From positions 9,983,501 to 10,047,500 of the forward strand of contig NC_092566.1 in assembly GCF_037975245.1 (NCBI RefSeq): a stretch of DNA of 64,000 nucleotides, read 5' to 3'. The DNA is from Apostichopus japonicus (Eukaryota > Echinodermata > Holothuroidea > Aspidochirotida > Stichopodidae). Both the position numbers and the translations under genes were made by a program. A model generated the notes under the pieces. That model was given only the letters and a program-made list of their open reading frames with translations. It was not told where the DNA came from and did not search any database. Below, in pieces: positions 12,764-25,000 of the stretch (position 1 is its first letter; every line of letters starts with the position of its first letter).

Positions 12764-13100
12764 GGTGTGCACAAAGAAACGTCTCATGCCTGTAATCTGA
12801 CCTAGTTTCGAATGAGGTGTAACAGAAGTGTTAGACACCACCATCAATCCCACACAGCTTGCTACCGTCGGTAATTAGACTCTAGTGTACAGTCAATACA
12901 TACAGCTACGGTCAATACCCACAACACAGTGTACATAGCAGCGTGGACATCTCAGGTCTAGATAAAAGATAACAAGGTATCACGTTTCATTACTGTCTGC
13001 ATTTTATAGCGACACATAGAAAACTTCACTTGCAAGAAACGGAAAGTTAACTTTTTCAGACGGCAGAACGCGGCGTGGGGCGAGTCTTCAAAGCCTTTAA
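12764..13100. mobile_element. Copy 1 of a TTAA-type MITE family
   Basis: Shares most of its length, in the same orientation, with 39008-39379, including TGACCTAGTTTCGAATGAGG and CTTGCTACCGTCGGTAATTA. Its right end (GCGAGTCTTCAAAGCCTTTAA) has the family's terminal inverted repeat; the left end is degenerate. Confidence 0.75.
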
Positions 13101-13799
13101 GAGTGCATGAGCCTTGGTTACTATAGCAGCATTGACCATATCATGGAAGGCCGTAGAAGACTAAGCTGACCTACCCTTGCCATAACAACTCGGCAAGTTA
13201 TTTGTTAAATTCTGTAACAGATGGTCATTGTCCGAGGTATAATATCCATTGTGCATCATAGTATTATGTTTTATAGATTATTTCTGCAGTAATATAAAGC
13301 AAATTTTTGCAATCATTATAAATTACTGGTAAATTTCATTTAATCATTGTTCATTAGACATGGTAAATAAGTGCTTACCAAAATCCACTATTTGGACATT
13401 AAAATAGCCTGAGTATTAAAGGTACTTTGTCAAATGCCAGATGATGGATGGGTTGCAGCAAGGCTGTGTAGGACATTTAAGCTCTTGTCCTCTGCAGGTT
13501 CACACAATAGGAACTACTGATCTGATGAGATAATCTCTAGTGTTTAATATTGCTCAGCCTTGCTTACAGAGGATTTTGCAGGTTTTCGTTTTTGGCACAG
13601 TGCCTAAAACTCAGAGAGGTTAATACGGTATTTTGGTTTTAAATATTTTCTGTGATCATTTTACAAGACATCGGTACTTGCAATAATTCTTTTAATCGTA
13701 TTTAAATTTTATGTCTTAAAGTTATGTAAATTTTGTACTATGTATCTTGCCTGTTTTAACATTTTGCTAAAATGCATATTGATTTTGTGTTGTTCACAT

Positions 13800-14570
13800 G
13801 GTTGGTCATTATCTTCTTCTGATCATCATAACCACGGTAGATTTGCCTCTTCTAGGTCAGACACACCGGTATTACCGTAGATTTCTCTCTTTATATTGTT
13901 CTGTGTTAGTAACACGGTTTGTCAAATGTTGTCTTCTTCTAACCATCCTAAACCACGGTAGATTTGCCTCTTTTAGGTCAGACACACCAGTATTACCGTA
14001 GATTTCTCTCTTTATATTGTTCTGTGTTAGTAACACGGTTTGTCAAATGTTGTCTTCTTCTAACCATCCTAAACCACGGTAGATTTGCCTCTTTTAGGTC
14101 AGACACACCCAGTGTTACCGTAGAAATCTCTCTTTGTGTGCTAGATTGTATATTGTATTGTGTTGTTTACATGGTTTGTCATTATCTTCATCTAATCATA
14201 AACCACGGTAGATTTGCCTCTTTTAGGTCAGACGTACCCAGTATTATCGTAGATTTCTCTCTTTATATTGTTCTGTGTTAGTAACACGGTTTGTCAAATG
14301 TTGTCTTCTTCTAACCATCCTAAACCACGGTAGATTTGCCTCTTCTAGGTCAGACACACCCAGTGTTACCGTAGAAATCTCTCTTTGTGTGCTAGATTGT
14401 ATATTGTATTGTGTTGTTTACATGGTTTGTCATTATCTTCATCTAATCATAAACCACGGTAGATTTGCCTCTTCGATCAGACACACCATTGTTACTGTAG
14501 ATTTCTTTCTTTGAGTCTAGATACAGTAGTTATTCAATAGATTTCTCTCTTTGAGGTCAGACCACTGCCG
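13800..14570. repeat. About 122-131 bp tandem array
   Basis: Six units, starting near 13831, 13953, 14075, 14202, 14324 and 14455, each with ACCACGGTAGATTTGCCTCT and GTAGATTTCTCTCTTT. The last four show a two-unit higher-order period of about 249 bp. Confidence 0.92.
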
Positions 14571-14698
14571 TAGCCTGGCTACAACATCTGGTGGAATGCA
14601 CTGTTAATTGCCAATAGGGACGTTCAACACTTCCGTACTTTCATAGCATATATCCGTATGCTATATATCAAACCTCTCAACCTTAATAGAATAAAAAA

Positions 14699-15053
14699 CA
14701 AGGGCGTAGGAACCGGGGGGGCTGGGGGGTGCAAGCCCCCCAGTGAAAAATATGGAGGGGCGGAAGTATCATTCCGCCCCCCCTGCTTCGCAAGTCAGAA
14801 AACCCCTTTTTCATTTCCAAATGAGAAAAAAATCTCATTTGGAGCACCAAATTGCATCTAAGGCCAGGTGAAAATGCAAAATTATATACAAAATGGAGTG
14901 GGTGGGTTAAAGTGTGCTATATTGCACCAAATTGCATCTGAGGCCACCTGGAAATGCAAAAAAAATCCCTCCCCCTCCCCTTAGACACCTCCCCAGGCAG
15001 GCCATCAGTCTTCAGCCCCCCCCCCCACTCAAAAGTACCTTCCTACGCCACTG
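14699..15053. mobile_element. hAT-type MITE with 8-bp target duplication
   Basis: Ends CAAGGGCGTAGGAA and TTCCTACGCCACTG are imperfect inverted repeats. The 8-base ATAAAAAA flanks both sides exactly (14691-14698 and 15054-15061). The element is 355 bp, non-coding and rich in G/C runs. An 8-bp duplication and short TIR starting CA are hallmarks of hAT elements. Confidence 0.85.
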
Positions 15054-17827
15054 ATAAAAAAAAGTTCAGTGGGTGGTCCAAGTTTCAGGAAACACCACTT
15101 TTTCCTTTTATTATTTTTTTTCACAGAACTGCTAGTTGCAATGTTCTTGAGATAATGACTTATTTATACTACTTCATACAAAGACTGAAAATTTGATCTA
15201 ACGGTAAATAAGTTTGTTCAGGTGAACTAGACTGGGCTGATGTAAGTACTTGACATCAACTCATCTACATATATCCTATCTCAAGTAAGTATTTAAAGTG
15301 TATCTTGAACTAAAATGCACTTTTTATCAACTCATATTTACTAATCGTGTTGTATGCTTCTCTGAATTTATAAATATATATTTTAGGTAAATTGAATATG
15401 TGACATATGAAATTTTCAGATTCTTTCAGAAAGCTTTCAGGTTGACTGAACTTGCATCTCAAGGGACTTGATATCAACATTTAGCATATCTAGTCCTGTT
15501 TTAGGTGCCACTTGACTTTTTATCTGGTATGTTGATTAGGTATACTGGACTTTAACATCAAAATAAGGAATATTGATAGCAATATCACCTTTTCCATTTT
15601 AACATTTTCATATGAAGGGACTTGCTATCGAATTTGATTCATATGTAGTAATATGTAAGGCATCAATGAACTTGATATTTAGGGGCGTAACCTGTAATTT
15701 CTCACACGATAAGATTTGGTTTTATTAACTTGATATCACCTTTTCCTACTTAGTATGTAACAGACTTAAATCTGTGTCAGGTTATTAATTTGACCGAACT
15801 TGTAATATTCAGATAAAGGGACTTGATATCAATTACTTGTAACATACCAAGTCACATTAAAGTATGTTTCATGTCATGTGTTCACTCTGTTTCAATTTGC
15901 TGCTTTTTTCTTTCAATTTTCATATCATGTCATGAAATTATGCAAATGCTAATTTATTTTATTTTTTTAATCAACATGATCTGCTGTGCTGCAGTTGCCT
16001 TTTACAACACAACATGATTTATTTTAATATTTACGCCTTTCATCCGAGGTTCTTTTTATACGTGAGAAATGATTGGAATATGAAAAATTATTTGTACAGT
16101 AAATAAAAATTAGGGTTTGTTATATAATGTTTTAAAAGTGTACAGATGGCTTTAATAATTTTTTGAATTTTGAAAGTTTCTTAAATTTTGTGTGTAATGC
16201 AGGTGGCGAAAATAACGTGGAGAAATTGTCAGAATTGAAAATATTATCAAGTAACAAAAAAACCAAAAAAATGCAGTTTATTCTGGTCGTGTGCCTTGTA
16301 CAGAAATTGTTTTTGAGAAAGTCAGTTTTAGTGATATAGTGCATAAGATACCATATTTGCAGAATTACACTGACATTTTCCACTTTTTCTAGCACACATG
16401 ACCATCATGGTGGTTTGACAATATTCCAAAAATTATCCAATGATCCAGATTGAGGTATTTATGAGAAAGTTGTAATAAATACAACATTTGGAAAAACTTT
16501 CTCAACAGTGATTCAGCCATCCAGCTAACATTCTGATCTTTAATATTGAGAATGAATTTTGTTAATTTTATGAAAATTTAATTCATATCACTCTATAGTG
16601 TCCACTTGAGAGTCCACTGTGTATCTTGCCTCTCGAAAGCTTGAAAGGAAAATCACCACTTAACATAGGCGTACCACACATTCATTGCAGATGCCTATTT
16701 TGCATATAAGAGTTCGGCTGGAAGGTTGTTGTTGTCATGAACTGACCTGGCTAAGTTTTCAATGTTTTATTTTATTTTTTTTAATATTTTTTTTTGTTAA
16801 AGTTTATATAAAAAACAGGTTATTTATAGAATATTTTGCTGAAGTAAAAAACTAGAGCAGGCATGCTGCAGAATCTCAAAATATCTCCAAAAAATATTAC
16901 TGATATGCTTGTACTTTGTATGCTCACTGTATCGGTTAAGACAGGTATTGCGAGGTTAAGGTAGGTGGAAGTTAAGGCATGTTTGTTAACAGATGAAAGT
17001 CAATTCCGAACAGAACTTTAAGATTAAAGTGCAATTCTGGTCCACTGGCAGGAGAACATGTTGCCATATCCCAATAGTAGATGTAGTCAGATGAAAATGC
17101 TGTTTTGTGAGAGTGAGAAGTATGGTAGATTTAGTCACTAAAACATTTCACTTTTTCAATTTATGGGAAGAAGGTGTGAGAATGCATTGATTAGAGAATG
17201 TTAATCAAATAAAGATGAGAATAAAATGCTTTGATTTATAATAATCTCTTTTATTAAATCTTCAAGTTAGTTTGTTTACAAGTAGGACGATTTAATAACA
17301 CTCATAATCCTTGTTTTTTTTTTTTGGCTTTTAAAACAATTGTAAGAAAGTTCAAACCAAAACTGTTAGCAAGAAATGAAGATCTATACAAGATGTATTT
17401 GTCATTAATTCTTTTAATTAATTCTATTAGATAGAAATCTTTGTATTACAATAATTAAAATAAAGACAAAAATTATTGAAATATTTTTGTTCTAAGAAAG
17501 ATTCTTTCATTTTCCTTGGACATCTATCCAGATGCAGGCTACTGGGTGAATTTTTTTTTTAAATCTTGCTTATACTTCTTTCTGCATTATCTCTCCTGTC
17601 TAATTCCACCTGCCTGAGTGCTTTCATATTCAATCCCACATCTTAATACTGTGTTTCCAAAACCACAAATATTTTACCCCATTTTCTCCTAAATGATGAT
17701 GACATTAAATCTTCTGTGGGTGATCTGATCGCGACCTGGCGATGAACGAACGTATCACCTTTGCTCTACTTCTACAGCAGCAAACAGAACATATCATATT
17801 GATCTCTGGTCACTGTCATCCAGGGGG

Positions 17828-18002
17828 CTTTCACACTTCTCACTTGATCTCTGGATCTAATCTCTGGATCTAATCTCCACCAAAAAGGGAGGATTAAGAT
17901 CTCTTGGGATCAGATCATGAGTGTGAGAGCTTTCACTCTAGGATTAGCTTTCACAAACCTCGGAGGATCAGCTCCCCTACTTGAGATCTTGTGTGAAAGC
18001 AC
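17828..18002. mobile_element. Candidate palindromic MITE with CTTTCACAC ends
   Basis: GGGGGCTTTCACACTT at the left faces TTGTGTGAAAGCACGC at the right, with repeated GGATCTAATCTCTGGATC units and their inversions between. I could not find a convincing target duplication. Confidence 0.5.
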
Positions 18003-20414
18003 GCTCTATTGCATGGAAACATATTTTCCTGTATTACTTTGATGCCCTAAGGCTTTTGATTTTTGAAATCAATCTATTGACTCATATTCTCTGCAATGAA
18101 TCCATTCCAAAAGAAAACACAATCCCATGAATAAAGAAACTAAGTCAATTTTGCTGACTTTTACTTCAGATAAGATCAGATATTGATCACCTCAAGACAC
18201 ATCATGAGCTTGAAAGCTGTTTTTTTAACGATAGTTTGTAACTTTGCACCATTCTGCCCAGTCGTATTGTACTTGCATGTAATCGGATAACCATCTAAAC
18301 GAAGTCCGTGGCTGTTTCTCATTAGCCGGATAATAACCACTTCGTCCATCTCAAAAATTTGGTGGCAGACAAATTTAAACTGTATTGTATTAATATTTGA
18401 AAACCTTTAAAGCTTATATAAATATGTCTAATTTAACCATTTCTGCTGTAACTATGGATAGACTAAAGTAACACAGATAATATTTCTTAACTTTCCTTTA
18501 ACGGTGGAGTGTGGTATGGACAGCTAGTGAACATTTCAATACAACTTACAGCTAGCTAGGGAGTATAAACAAGATTATTACGATTTGGTCTCAAAGCATC
18601 GAACATTGAAACGGCTAACAACTGATACTGCAAAAACCGACAGTTTCTTGAGACTCACAATAGATAATGAAAACTTTTCAAGAACATTTGCCTCGTTGAC
18701 ATTGCAAGAAAAAGCTTCCGTTTTTTTTACCTTTTCCAGTGTCTTGCCAAAGTAAAGCCACCTTCAAAGATTATAACTAGAGTAATTCAAAGACAAGCAA
18801 AACAAGATGAGGCTCTTCGCTGGCCGTGAGGCATATTTTAAAGTCTCCTGCAAGAATGACACATCAATTGCCCATCAGATGAAACATCTGCATCAGTCAT
18901 ATCTATAGTTAAGTATAAAAATCCTGATAAATAATAGATAATAATAGAATAAATAAAATCCATTTTGGATTACTTTTTCATGTCTTTGTGAATCACACAC
19001 GTAGATTCAACTTAGAAATAACTTTACAAAAATCATGTCGATGTCGATTCGTTGCAACTAAGGTTGACTTTTCACCGCGGTATTACATTGGTTCTATTTA
19101 CACACCATTTAACATTAATGTGACAAAAGGCACATACTTCAGAAAACTTTGATATGTTGGTCCTCAGTACCATTCTTTATCCACCCCTACCCCCTCCAAC
19201 CCCCTCCACTTAAACACACACCGTCTTTGTAATCATATATTGCATTCTGTTTTTACCCTTACCGACCTCAAATATACACGAGAACATTGACAAATGAAAG
19301 TTACATATTGGATGTACATAACTTTCAAGTCCTCCTAAAACTAAAGAAGGCCCCCCCCCCCCCCAAAAAAAAAAAAAAACAGATTTATCATGATTTATCA
19401 AAATGATTAAAAGGATTATAAAGTATAGATTTATTAACTAAATGCTTTAAATATGACAATCTATAATGTGGGAAAAAGTAAAAAAATTTTTTCTTGCAAG
19501 ATGTTATTACCTCATGTTGCCATCCACATCACATAGGACACCACAAACACGGGCAGATCCGTTAATATCTTAAGAATACGAACGATCCTCGTAGGCCTAA
19601 ATATTGTTCTGAAAACAACCAAGTTGTTTATGAATAAATATGTACACTGTGAAAGTGATATCACTGTGTTATTGGTAAGTAATTTAAGAGAGATACGATT
19701 TAATGCAAAAGGCAAGGCATGACCTCAGCTACAAAGTTATTCCCTCTTTCCAATCCCTCTCTCGAAGTGAGTTGTCAAATTGATGAAACGTAGAAAGTAG
19801 GGGTCTGATTGCACGTAATGGTGGCTAAGTCTGGAGCACAGGAATCAAAAACAATCTTGACAATTTGATAAATCCAAAATAAATATGCTTTTTGTCGTCA
19901 AGCTTGAGATGTTATCAAACAAACAAAAGTTTGTACTAAAATTTGAAAAGGATAATGATAGTGCAAGTCTCATAAAAAAAGAAAAATGAGAAGGAGGCTT
20001 CTTGTCAACAAAATCAAATTTTATCATCTTAGTTGTTACAGTATTCTTTATTATATTTACAGTTTAAAATTAAGAACAGTTATTATCATATCAATATCAT
20101 AAATAGACCGAACTGAAATTCATATTCTTGAAATCTTTGGCAATCTAGCAGTGTTTATCAAACATAAATCAACCGCATGATCAAGTAAGTAACTTTCTTG
20201 ACCTATAATGGGAAAAGGGCACCGACTGAGCCATTACTGTTGGATAAGCCAGCCATCCAAAGCAAATCGACATATTTTTTAAGTGTCTAGTGTATCAGTC
20301 ACCACAGGCAAGCAAAATGAAAGTAGGATTTAATATTATGTGCAACAAACAGAGAAACAGTATCATGTAACATGCTCGCAGATGCTACTAAGGTATTATT
20401 TAACCATTTGCATA

Positions 20415-20830
20415 TACGGTAAGGAGACTTGTACTTCCTATAGGGAACAGCCAATCCGGTTGTCTGCTACTATTTTCTATGTAAATAGTGTACAGTCATG
20501 ACATAAAACATGCAGATACTGTACGGTAAGGAGACTTGTACTCCTATAGGGAACAGCCAATCAGGTCGTCTGCTACTAGTGTCTATGTAAATAGTGTACA
20601 GTCATGACATAAAACATGAAGATATTGTACGGTAAGGAGACTTGTACTTCCTATAGGGAACAGCCAATCAGGTCGTCTGCTACTGGTGTCTATGTAAATA
20701 GTGTACAGTCATGGCATAAAACATGCAGATACTGTACGGTAAGGAGACTTGTACTTCCTATAGGGAACAGCCAATCCTGCCGTCTGCTACTGATGTCTAT
20801 GTAAATAGTGTACAGCCATGACATGTTACG
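20415..20830. repeat. About 106-bp tandem repeat, four copies
   Basis: Units start near 20415, 20522, 20629 and 20735. Each contains TACGGTAAGGAGACTTGTAC, GGGAACAGCCAATC and TGTAAATAGTGTACAGTCAT. It lies about 1.0 kb beyond the paladin stop and so may be in its 3' UTR. Confidence 0.95.
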
Positions 20831-21858
20831 TGCATTCCAGCTGCAGATCGATTGTTTGAAAGATAATAGCAACTTTGGAACTGAAAATCGTAGTAAACAT
20901 TGAAGAATAAAGTTCTACTGTAGCTAAATTCTTTTGTTCGTGTAGCATCACCCGGACTGTGGCAGCTATATGATTGTGACATTAGTTGTTCATATAATAT
21001 GCATCCAAGGAATACTATAAGAGTGAGGTGCTACAAGGGAGCACGTCACATGACCCTCCGTGGTTGGTACTTTGTTTTTAGCGCGTCTCCTAAGTAACGT
21101 TATTGGTCCAGATTTATGTATATAACATGACGATGGTGATATTAATTTCAAGGTGCAGCAGCATAACAGGAATATCATCGTTTTGTGATTCAATAAACCC
21201 AAGCAGCAGATACTCAATTTTACTGCTCTGGGGAATAATTTAATCTTCAAATTTTCCGTAGCAATTTTGTAGACTCTGAATTTCTGTCTCTTTTAAAGTA
21301 CTTTGGTTCCTGTATACAAAACTGTTATACATCTTCTCACTTGAATATCAAATTTACCCTACTTTGCTGTGTGTTCAATACCCACATGTTATTTACCTGC
21401 CGTTGATTACAAAAAAAATCATAGAAACAGGAATCATCGCCCGGGAATGTAAATCGTCCAACCCCCTGGAGAGCAAACACCCAACTAATGGATTTAACTG
21501 TGCCGACGAATAACAAAACAGCTATCCGGCTAGGAAGATATTTCCTACTAACAAAAGAGATGCTGCTATTTAAAGAAACCAGCTATTTGGACAGATCAAA
21601 TGGTTTGTTATGTTAAACTCATCGAGAGAAATAAATTCCAACCCACAGGAGATGTGTATTCTATTCGGTCATATATCAAATTAATAATTTCCTATTCTTG
21701 TGTGGCTACCATTTGTCCACTGGACAGAATTCTCTAGAGCTATATCAGCATCTGAGACTTTTACAAAAATATAAAACAAAAACATGTCATCGTTTCTCTC
21801 GACGACCGCCATCGAGGGGGAGGCTAGCTGTGTGTTTGTAAATCGCAGGTTTGGTCCT

Positions 21859-22008
21859 TCAGACCAACGTTCCTCGGATGGTACTCCTCGGATGTTGGTA
21901 ACACCATCGTTCTTTTATCGTCGAGAAGGATTTGATTCCACTCTTCTCTTCCAGCTCGCCAAAGTTCAGTCGATTGAGAATGTTATAAACACCCAATCTG
22001 TGACCAAT
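21859..22008 (-). CDS. PALD1: Paladin terminal coding exon
   Basis: 49 codons and TGA: IGHRLGVYNILNRLNFGELE, EKSGIKSFSTIKERWCYQHP, RSTIRGTLV. It matches the GIYEILNELGFPELE...RLRYRWQ C-terminus. The acceptor is GTTACAG. The 3' UTR runs leftwards; an AATAAA on the minus strand at 20047-20052 is one possible end, unproven. Confidence 0.93.
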   Translation of the reverse strand: MGHRLGVYNILNRLNFGELEEKSGIKSFSTIKERWCYQHPRSTIRGTLV

Positions 22009-25000
22009 CTGTAACAGGAGACGATCGTGATGATTAAGGTCACGTTGCCACAAAAAGTAAAATCAGATATATATACCCCACTGACCAAATTATGTAATAT
22101 CTGGCCCAGAATTTGACAATTTGAACCACTTGCTAAAATTAGGCCAGTGCATAAAAAAAAAAATCTACTGGTTAAAATCAAAGTCACACTAGCATTTTCC
22201 TTGAATTATTTATACATCAGCAACATAAACTTCCACCGGCAGAAAAATGGCAGTGCCAATATCTTTCTCTCTACTGGCAATCAAAAAAGTCCCCTGGTAT
22301 GTCGCCTGTATGTAGTCGGAATTTCGATGCCTACATAGATTTGGATACTTCTCCCTCGAAATGCTACTCCTATGTAGCCAATTATTACCCCTTACTTAAA
22401 TCAAAAACTGAAAAATTTCTGGGCACAAATTTTTAATGCAAAATTTTAGCATCTCTTTGATATGCACCTTTTGTTTAATACAAACCTTTCTTGTTGATGC
22501 ATACTGTTACCGTGCCTGGTTACAATTCTGATTTTTATTAAATTATGATCATTTGAGGAGGTACTTTATCTTTCCTGTAACAGTACAATTATGGTTCTAC
22601 CAAACCACAGCAATTTTCAAGGTAAAATGCAGCTTTTTGACAACCAATTTTTGACTACAAATTACCAATAAATTTATAGCTCATTTGGTGCACACTTTGT
22701 CAGAGGATAAATAGCAAAATCCGACCGGCTGATGACAGATGGTAACCAAAGAAACCACGGCTTATCAAAATGGCCGACAGATCCCATCACTTACCTCCTT
22801 CATCCACCTGGAGAATGGTTTCCTCCAGTTGTTTATTCGTTCCATGTGAAGGTAAGAGTTGATGAGTATCAAATAGATGTATCTCTCCAAGTAGCTCAGA
22901 CTCTGGAAATGAAGCCAGCTGGCATCCTCCTTTGTTTTAGCTGACTTTACCTTAACGAGGAAAGGAGAAAATAATCAGATTAGTGAAATCCCTCAAAGAC
23001 ACATTAATATTTATTGGTCATGCTTGATGCACCTTTTGAAGTTGTGAAAGATCTCCACATAAATGTACGATGACCTATTAGGCTGGGAGGTCACAGGTCA
23101 ATGACCATAGTAATGATAATTCAGTGTGGATTGTTGACTTTCAGATATTTTCTCACATCAGTCTGGTTTCTAAAACCTTTGGTGGCTCATTTGGTGACTT
23201 AACTGTCATGTCTGTTGAATTTCAAAAGTAAGTCATAAACGCCAAGAGTTTACTCGTAGATTTTGTAAATTATACTGTGCCGCTCTGATGATGTACACAA
23301 CATCTGACAGCAACAGGGCGCCCTCTCTTACCTCGTCCCCAATAATTATATTCTTTTTCCAAGACTGAAAGAATCTTTTGCAAGTTTGACTAACATGTGG
23401 GTATTAAAACAAACAAGAAACGTTTTCAAGTTTGGTACTGCAAGATTGAAGAAAGCTCTCATTAAATTTGTGAAAATGTTGGGATAAGTAATTCAAAATG
23501 ACTAAATACCATCGAGGGAACCAAACACTTTAACAGACTTGAGAAAGGCCATGAAAAAAATGTGCAAAGGAGTAGGAATAGAGAACAAACAAACCTTGTT
23601 GTATGTCGAGAATATGATCTCTCTGAGGTGGTAGTGCATCGGTGTCATGGTCTCCGAACATTTATCTAACATCAGATCGACCTCTCGTTTGACCTGTGAC
23701 CCTTTTGGTAGTCTCCGCACCAGCAGCATGACACACTGTGTACATAGAGTAACATTAAATTATGTAAAATTATGCAACATAATAATAGTTGAGCAAAGGG
23801 AAATATAGTTCTTCCCTTCCACCTAACATTAAATGAGGAAACCATTGTTTAGACAGTCAAAGTCACAGTGAAAATTATTTGTCTTTATCTCACAGGTGCT
23901 TCTTGCTCTTCTTCTGTGGGTTCTCAATGTCCCCCCTCCCCTCCCCTCCCCTCCCCTCCCCTCCCCTCCCCTCCCCTCCCCTCCCCTCCCCTCCCCTCCC
24001 CTCCCCTCCCCTCCCCTCCCCTCCCCTCCCCTCCCCCTGCATTCACAACCAATCAACCACACTTAGATATCACATTTACACTAGACCTGGGGTGGGCAAC
24101 CTACAGCCCGGGGGCCACATGCGGCCCGCAAGTGAATTTTTTGAGGCCTGTGAGATGTCTCAAGAAAAAGAAAAAAATCAATCTATTTTACATCATCACA
24201 AAAAACAAGCTAGCAGCTTAGAATTTATCGGCACTAATGATGCTGTCAGGTAGGCCTATTATCCCCATTAATTATCAACTGTACTGTATTGACATTATGT
24301 TTTTGTGAATACAGATTAAGTACACACACCTATTGCTTGAAAGTCCTCGGAATCAAAGGTTGGAAATCAACAGCAGGTTGTAAAGGTGCAGCCCAGTCAA
24401 TTTTTCACTCCTGATATCTGGCCGATTCATTCAAGAAGGTTGCCCACCCCTGCACTAGACAAAACATTATCCACCCCGCCCCCCCCCCCCTCTCGCTTTG
24501 CGTCATTAATAATGGTCCTTCATCCTTGGTTTTAAGCACAAACAAAGAGAAGAATTTTCACAAACCGAAAATTCTCCTTTAGTGTATTCTGCCTGAGGGA
24601 CACTGATCCTCTCTTGCTCGCCTAGTTTGGTACCAAATGGAAAACCCTGGTAAGGAAAATTAATAAAGAATACCAAATTCAAGAAAACATGTACCAGTTG
24701 GGGTATCCATACATGTAATGTTAATGTATATATATACTGGATTTAGACTATACACACACTGTATACATACTGTACACTGATCACGTCAAATCAATTTCCC
24801 CGAAGGGAGCTGCACATAATTAAAGTCGTACACAAATCTGACATACTGTTAGTCTCAAAAACAGATGTTGAAAACCTTGAAATCTACCCTTCCAAACATA
24901 TCTCAACTTTATGCAACCTTTTCCCGAACCACGTTCGCACCATGTGTTTATCTAGATATACCCATATTTTGCATATAAACCTCTGGACTGTAGATGCTAT

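Larger units (their letters stand above)
11006..21858. other. SAMD8 3' region and intergenic DNA before the paladin stop
   Basis: No conserved coding exon was seen. It contains the hairpin at 11701, a TTCCATTGTTCAGTTTT repeat (12205-12310), an interspersed repeat (12764-13100), tandem arrays at 13800 and 20415, an hAT-type MITE (14699-15053), a palindromic CTTTCACAC element (17828-18002), and long AT-rich stretches. The left part is probably the SAMD8 3' UTR and the right part the paladin 3' UTR. Confidence 0.6.

Noticed and set aside
19512-19715. Minus-strand frame containing TRIVRILKIL, like a voltage-sensor helix
   Set aside because: Short and isolated, with no neighbouring exons of a channel gene. 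It is probably chance within the paladin 3' region.
23895-23935. Minus-strand stretch reading DIENPQKKSKKHL before a GTGAGA
   Set aside because: It looked like a paladin exon, but has no valid acceptor except inside the GGGGA array, its length does not keep frame, and the expected block is encoded at 24566-24646.
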